In this document: in pieces, positions 59,649 through 64,000 of the stretch
How the letters are laid out: the number at the start of each line of letters is the position of its first letter
How positions within the stretch are numbered: position 1 is the stretch's first letter
Source: Streptomyces echinatus
GTDB taxonomy: Bacteria; Actinomycetota; Actinomycetes; Streptomycetales; Streptomycetaceae
Assembly (NCBI RefSeq): GCF_014203595.1
Contig: NZ_JACHJK010000003.1
Location: forward strand, 639,564-703,563
Direction of reading: 5' to 3'
DNA length: 64,000 nt
Position numbers and translations under genes: made by a program
Notes under the pieces: model-generated
Told to the model about the DNA's origin: nothing
Database searches by the model: none
Seen by the model: the letters and a program-made list of their open reading frames with translations, nothing else

Positions 59649-61391
59649 TCAGTCGTCCACGGGCACGGCCCTGATCACCTTGCCGGTGCGGTCCGCCTGG
59701 AGGTATCCGGTCTGGTTGTAGGCGTTCCCGAGATACACGGACATTCCGGCGGGGGTGCCGAAGGCGTCGTCCTGCAGTCTCAGGAGGAGATAGCGCGTGG
59801 TCACCGTGCCGACGTTCAGCTTCTTCCGGGCCTCGCGCAGCAGTCCCGGCACGGCGTCCCAGTCGAACCGGTCGAGGGTGACGGGCTTCGAGCCGCTCGG
59901 CAGCGCGCCGCTGATGATGCCCTTCTCCACGCCCTGCCCCGCCCGGTAGGTGTAGGAGTCGTACTTGGTGTCACTGCCCTTCACCATCAGCTCGGCGCTC
60001 ACGAATTCCGGGTACACGACCAGCTGGCCGAAACGGTCGCGGCCGGTCTCCTTCTCCAGTGCCGCCACGGCGGTGCGGATGCCGGCCGGGGTCAGCAGGT
60101 CCGTCCCCTCCTTCACCTCCCCGGCCGGTGAGGCGGAGACGGGGGCCGGTTCACTGGATGGTGCCGCCCCGGTGGTGGCGTCGGTGGAGTGCGAAGGACC
60201 GGACGCGCCGTCGGCCGGGCCGCCCCCGTCCGGGCGCAGGGTCCACACGAGGACGCCGGCGACCGCCACGGCGGCGACCGGCACGCTCACCAGCGCCAGG
60301 CGGCGCCGGGAACCCTGGCGCACGGGCCGGGTCGTGGACGAGGGACGCGCGTCCTCGGGTCCCGGTGGCGGCGTGTGCGGGGGCCGGGCGTCGTAGGGCC
60401 CCGAGGGCATCGCGGGTGCCGGACCGAAGCCCGGCGCCGTCGGTCCGGGGCCCGTGGCCGGACCGGCGGGTGACGCGGTCCGGTCGCCGCCGGCCGGTAC
60501 GGGGGGCGGTGGTGGCAGCGGGTAGGAGGTGGGCGTCTGCGCCGCACGGGCCGCGGCCTCCAGCATCCGCTCCAGTTCCGGCGCGTCGGGCCGTGCCGCG
60601 GGGTCGCGGACGAGGACGCGGAGCAGCACGTCCCGCAGCGCGCCGGCCCGGACCGGCGGCGGGACGTCCTCGCTCAGGACCGCGGCGAGCGTCGCGAGGG
60701 TCGTGCCCCGGCGCAGCGGGTGATGGCCCTCCACGGCCGTGTACAGCATCATGCCGAGGGACCACAGGTCCGAGGCGGGACCGCCGTCGTGGCCCGCGGC
60801 GCGTTCCGGAGCCATGTAGTCGGGCGTGCCGATCACCGAGCCCGTGGCGGTGAGGGCGGTCGACTCGCGGATCGCAGCGATGCCGAAGTCGGTGAGCACC
60901 GGCCGTCCGTCGGGACGCAGCAGGACGTTGGCCGGTTTCACGTCGCGGTGCTGGATGCCGGCCTCGTGCGCCGCGCGCAGGGCGGCCAGCACCTCGCGCC
61001 CCATCAGAGCCGCCTCCCGGGGGTCCATCGTTCCGCGGGCCAGCCGGTCGGCCAGGGAGCCGCCGGTGACGAGTTCCATGACGAGCCAGGGGAAGGTTCC
61101 CGGGCCGCCGTCCACGATGTGATGGATCGTCACCACATTGGGGTGGTCGACCCGGGCGAGGGCGCGCGCCTCCCGCAGCACCCGCTCCCGGAGCATGCGC
61201 GCGGCCTCCGGGTCGTACTCCGCGAGGTCCGGGGCGGGCGGCCGGACCTCCTTGACGGCCACACTCCGGTGCAGCACGAGATCCCGGGCCAGCCAGACCA
61301 TGCCCATTCCCCCGCCGCCGAGCCGTCTCTCCAGCTCGAACCGCCCGTCGACAATCCGTCTGCCGCTGCCGTCGCTGCCCGCATCGTTCAT
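59649..61391 (-). CDS. Membrane Ser/Thr protein kinase (PknB-like)
   Basis: A 580-residue kinase. The N-terminal catalytic domain has ERRLGGGGMGMVW (Gly loop), SVAVKEV (Lys), QHRDVKPANVLL (catalytic loop), LTDFGIA (DFG) and GTPDYMAPE. A Pro-rich juxtamembrane segment leads to one transmembrane helix (LALVSVPVAAVAVAGVLVW) and an outer domain of about 170 residues with no PASTA repeats. ATG at 61391. It converges on lanM with 34 bp between stops, so a link to the lanthipeptide is only positional. Confidence 0.93.
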   Translation of the reverse strand: MNDAGSDGSGRRIVDGRFELERRLGGGGMGMVWLARDLVLHRSVAVKEVRPPAPDLAEYDPEAARMLRERVLREARALARVDHPNVVTIHHIVDGGPGTFPWLVMELVTGGSLADRLARGTMDPREAALMGREVLAALRAAHEAGIQHRDVKPANVLLRPDGRPVLTDFGIAAIRESTALTATGSVIGTPDYMAPERAAGHDGGPASDLWSLGMMLYTAVEGHHPLRRGTTLATLAAVLSEDVPPPVRAGALRDVLLRVLVRDPAARPDAPELERMLEAAARAAQTPTSYPLPPPPPVPAGGDRTASPAGPATGPGPTAPGFGPAPAMPSGPYDARPPHTPPPGPEDARPSSTTRPVRQGSRRRLALVSVPVAAVAVAGVLVWTLRPDGGGPADGASGPSHSTDATTGAAPSSEPAPVSASPAGEVKEGTDLLTPAGIRTAVAALEKETGRDRFGQLVVYPEFVSAELMVKGSDTKYDSYTYRAGQGVEKGIISGALPSGSKPVTLDRFDWDAVPGLLREARKKLNVGTVTTRYLLLRLQDDAFGTPAGMSVYLGNAYNQTGYLQADRTGKVIRAVPVDD

Positions 61392-61536
61392 GCGCCGGAG
61401 CTTAGTGGCCCCCGCCGGCAGCCGGCGCACGGGCCTCTTCGCCGGACAATTCCGGCTGCCGCGGACCGGCCGGAAAGGTGCACCGCAGTCTCTTGACGCC
61501 CTCGGGCAACTCTCGTACGTTGCGACCGCACCACGC

Positions 61537-61554
61537 GTTTGAAACGTTTCAAAC
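61537..61554. promoter_or_regulatory. LacI-family operator palindrome
   Basis: GTTTGAAACGTTTCAAAC is a perfect 18-bp palindrome with the central CG expected of LacI/GalR-type sugar regulators. It lies 66 bp upstream of the rhamnosidase start and is AT-rich against its surroundings. Confidence 0.85.
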
Positions 61555-61619
61555 CATGCTTCGCCCGTCGCCCGACCGAGCCGCCCCGCCTCGCCCGACC
61601 CGAGTGAAGGAGTACTCCG

Positions 61620-64000
61620 TTGGCCCGTCAGACCACTCCCCCCGCCCCCGGCTCCCCCACCCCCGGCGGCCGCTCCGCGATCAGCCGGCGCCACTTCCTC
61701 GGCACCGGCTCCGCGCTGACCGCGGGCGCCCTCGCCGCGGGTGTCGGCGCGCTCTCCGGCCGTGCCCAGGCGGCCGACGGCACCCTCCGGGCGGATCCCG
61801 CCGACCTCTCCCCGGCCCACTGGATCTGGTACCCGGAGGGGGACCCCGCCGCCGACGCACCGGCGGAACACCGGTACTTCCGCACGGCCTTCACCGTCGC
61901 CGAAGGGGAGGTGACCGACGCGGCGCTGGTCGTCACGGGCGACGACACGGTCGACGTGTGGCTCAACGGTGAGTACCTGACGGGCTCCCCCAGAGTGGCG
62001 CACTCCTGGCGCGAGGCCCTGTACGTGGACCTGCGGACCGCGGTCCGGCCGGGCGCCAACACCCTCGCGCTGGCGAGCCGCAACCAGGGCGGACCGGCCG
62101 GCGTCATCGGCCGGGTGCGCGTCCTGACCTCCGGCGGCACCACCGATGTCGTCACGGACGCCCGCTGGTCGGCGGGCAAGGAGGCACCCGAGGGGTGGGA
62201 GCGGCCCGGCTTCGGCGACGCCGGCTGGCCCGCCGCCCGCGACCTCGGCGCCTATGGAACCGCCCCCTGGTACACCTCGGTCGCGGGCCCCGACCTCACG
62301 GCGGCGTCCCCGCTGGTGGTGGCCGCCGGCACCGTGGAACACCGTGCCGGTCCGCTGGGCATCGACACCGCGCGCCCCCGGTTCGGCTGGAAACTGGACT
62401 CCTCGGCACCGCAGCAGCGGCAGGCCGGGTACCGGATCCAGGTCTCATCCACGGCCGACGGCACCGGCGACCTGTGGGACAGCGGCCGTGTCTCCTCCCA
62501 CCGGCAGATCGACATCCCCTACGACGGTGCGCACCTCGTCGGCCTGACCCGCTACTTCTGGCGCGTACGGGTCTGGGACACCCAGGGCCGGGCCGGTTCC
62601 TGGAGCGCGCCCCGGTGGTTCGAGACCGGACTGCTGCCGGGATCGGACGAGTGGCCGGCCGCGTTCATCGGCCGGCCCCCGGGACCGGATCTGTCGGGGG
62701 CCGGATGGATCTGGTACCCCGAGGGCGATCCCGCGGGCGGCCGCCCCGCCGAGACCCGCTGCTTCCGGCGCACGTTCACGCTGACCGGTGCGCCGGCCGC
62801 CGCGACCCTGCTCGTCACCGGCGACGACACCGCGGACGTCTGGGTCAACGGAGCCCTGGTGAGCGCCTCGCCGCGGGTCACCGACTCCTGGAAGAGCGCC
62901 GCCGTCGTCGATGTCACCGCCCGCCTCACCATCGGCGCCAACACGATCGCCGTCGCGAGCCGGAACACGAGCCAGTCCCCCGCCGGGCTCATCGCCAAGC
63001 TCACGGTGACCGGCGGCCCCACCGTGGTCACCGACGCGACGTGGAAGGCGTCCCGGGACGCGCCGGCCGGCTGGCAGACGCCCGGATACGACGACGGGTC
63101 CTGGCCGGCGGCGCGCGTGGTCGCGTCCTACGGCGGTGGACCGTGGGGTTCCGGCGTGCGGGTCGTCGGGCCCGCGCCGATGCTGCGCAAGAGCTTCACC
63201 GTGCGCGGACCGGTGGTCTCCGCCAGGCTCCTGACCACCGCGCTCGGCCTCCACGAGACCCGGCTCAACGGAGCGAGGGTCGGCGACCAGGTGCTGGCTC
63301 CCGGCTGGACGGACTACGCCAAGCGCCTGCAGTACCAGGTCTTCGACGTCACCGCACGGATCCGGCAGGGCGCCAACGCGCTCGGCGCCTGGCTGGGCAA
63401 CGGCTGGTACTCGGGCAGCCTGGGCTTCGCCGGCAGCCGGCGGTACGGCACCCAGCCGTGGTACTCCGCGCAGTTGGTCATCACCTTCGCCGACGGCACC
63501 ACCCAGCGGGTGACGACGGACGGCGGCTGGCGAACCAGCACCGGCGCGATCACGGCGGACGACCTGTACGACGGCGAGACCTACGACGCGCGTCTGCACA
63601 TCACCGGCTGGGACGGTGCCGACTTCGACGACGGCGACTGGACGCCCGTCACCGTCCGCGACGGGGCCGCACCCCGTACGGTCGCCCAGGTCGACAACGG
63701 GGTGAGCGTGCGGCAGGAGTTCCGCCCGGTGCGGATCACCCAGCCGACGCCGGGGGTGTGGATCCTCGACCTCGGGCAGAACCTCACCGGCTGGAACCGG
63801 ATCGCGCTGCGCGGCGAGGAGGGCACGACGGTCACCGTCCGCCACGGCGAGGTGCTCAACCCCGACGGCACGCTCTACACCGCCAATCTGCGTGCCGCCC
63901 GGGCCACGGACCGCTTCACCCTCGCCGGCACCGGGGACGTCGAGACGTACGAGCCCCGCTTCACGGTCCACGGCTACCGGTACGTCGAACTCACGGGCCT
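61620..64000 (+). CDS. Secreted alpha-L-rhamnosidase (GH78), 5' part
   Basis: The reading frame starts at TTG 61620, eight bases after AAGGAG, and runs off the window; 793 residues are visible. A twin-arginine signal (ISRRHFLGTGSALTAG, Arg23-Arg24) ends near AQAAD. Two similar modules of about 150 residues each, starting AHWIWYPEGDPA and AGWIWYPEGDPA, look like CBM67-type rhamnose-binding domains; an Ig-like Bac_rhamnosid_N part (YRIQVSSTADGTGDLWDSG) lies between them, and the GH78 beta-sandwich (GWYSGSLGF, DLGQNLTGW) follows. The catalytic barrel is beyond the window. It should release rhamnose from plant or microbial glycans outside the cell. Confidence 0.92.
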   Translation, partial: MARQTTPPAPGSPTPGGRSAISRRHFLGTGSALTAGALAAGVGALSGRAQAADGTLRADPADLSPAHWIWYPEGDPAADAPAEHRYFRTAFTVAEGEVTDAALVVTGDDTVDVWLNGEYLTGSPRVAHSWREALYVDLRTAVRPGANTLALASRNQGGPAGVIGRVRVLTSGGTTDVVTDARWSAGKEAPEGWERPGFGDAGWPAARDLGAYGTAPWYTSVAGPDLTAASPLVVAAGTVEHRAGPLGIDTARPRFGWKLDSSAPQQRQAGYRIQVSSTADGTGDLWDSGRVSSHRQIDIPYDGAHLVGLTRYFWRVRVWDTQGRAGSWSAPRWFETGLLPGSDEWPAAFIGRPPGPDLSGAGWIWYPEGDPAGGRPAETRCFRRTFTLTGAPAAATLLVTGDDTADVWVNGALVSASPRVTDSWKSAAVVDVTARLTIGANTIAVASRNTSQSPAGLIAKLTVTGGPTVVTDATWKASRDAPAGWQTPGYDDGSWPAARVVASYGGGPWGSGVRVVGPAPMLRKSFTVRGPVVSARLLTTALGLHETRLNGARVGDQVLAPGWTDYAKRLQYQVFDVTARIRQGANALGAWLGNGWYSGSLGFAGSRRYGTQPWYSAQLVITFADGTTQRVTTDGGWRTSTGAITADDLYDGETYDARLHITGWDGADFDDGDWTPVTVRDGAAPRTVAQVDNGVSVRQEFRPVRITQPTPGVWILDLGQNLTGWNRIALRGEEGTTVTVRHGEVLNPDGTLYTANLRAARATDRFTLAGTGDVETYEPRFTVHGYRYVELTG

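Noticed and set aside
1..64000. tRNA genes, insertion sequences and phage attachment sites
   Set aside because: No tRNA-like T-loop, transposase, terminal inverted repeat pair or integrase was seen on either strand by eye; a tRNAscan or IS search would settle it.

Overview
The window is high-GC actinobacterial DNA. Gene density, GTG/TTG starts, tightly overlapping operons and typical gene families (tendamistat-type inhibitor, streptogrisin-like protease, LanM, crt genes split into two divergent arms, SpoIIE/STAS/HATPase proteins) point to a Streptomyces accessory or arm region. The first ~110 bases are G/C homopolymer runs and look like a contig end. I see no rRNA, tRNA, CRISPR array or insertion sequence.

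Region by region. (1) 0.2-5.4 kb: a translationally coupled lipid-type cluster (KAS III/OleA-like condensing enzyme, family 2 glycosyltransferase, OleC-like AMP ligase, a repeat-bearing ORF, P450, and an SDR with a large internal deletion). It resembles an ole-type (beta-lactone/olefin) set in decay. (2) 6-17 kb: redox enzymes with MarR/AraC/LysR regulators, a secreted intradiol dioxygenase and a secreted S1 protease that carry the same C-terminal CBM5/12-like module, two alpha/beta hydrolases, and a strongly patterned MarR operator region. (3) 17.1-22.8 kb: a tendamistat-family alpha-amylase inhibitor, then a minus-strand trio of carboxylate-amine ligase, asparagine-synthase-type amidotransferase and S9 peptidase. 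(4) 23-34 kb: a stress-like block with DUF2945/DUF3140, a spore photoproduct lyase-like radical SAM protein, a PRC-barrel protein, a Pyr_excise-like protein, flavoproteins, an SRPBCC protein, a MarR regulator, and a dienelactone hydrolase that appears to start at ATT. (5) 34-42.7 kb: a complete carotenoid cluster, crtE-I-B-Rieske on plus and crtY-T-U on minus, whose expected product is isorenieratene. (6) 44.2-44.8 kb: three cysteine-free ribosomal protein paralogues (L33, L31, L36). (7) 45-51.6 kb: a signalling island. A PAS/GAF/PP2C phosphatase, a cobalamin-binding protein with the W-x9-EH signature of CarH/LitR photoreceptors, and a STAS protein form one operon. A second STAS protein, a HATPase anti-sigma-type kinase, two MarR regulators and a second PP2C-type protein follow. 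(8) 52-64 kb: DUF2993 protein, CASTOR/POLLUX-like channel, a two-gene class II lanthipeptide locus, a membrane Ser/Thr kinase, and the 5' part of a secreted GH78 rhamnosidase with a LacI-type operator.

The two best candidates for undescribed biology are the B12-sensor partner-switching operon next to the carotenoid genes, which suggests light or B12 input into a sigma-factor switch without a DNA-binding domain, and the orphan lanthipeptide with a Cys-Cys C-terminus. The ligase/amidotransferase/peptidase trio is a third. Gene calls rest on motifs read by eye; no database search was possible.
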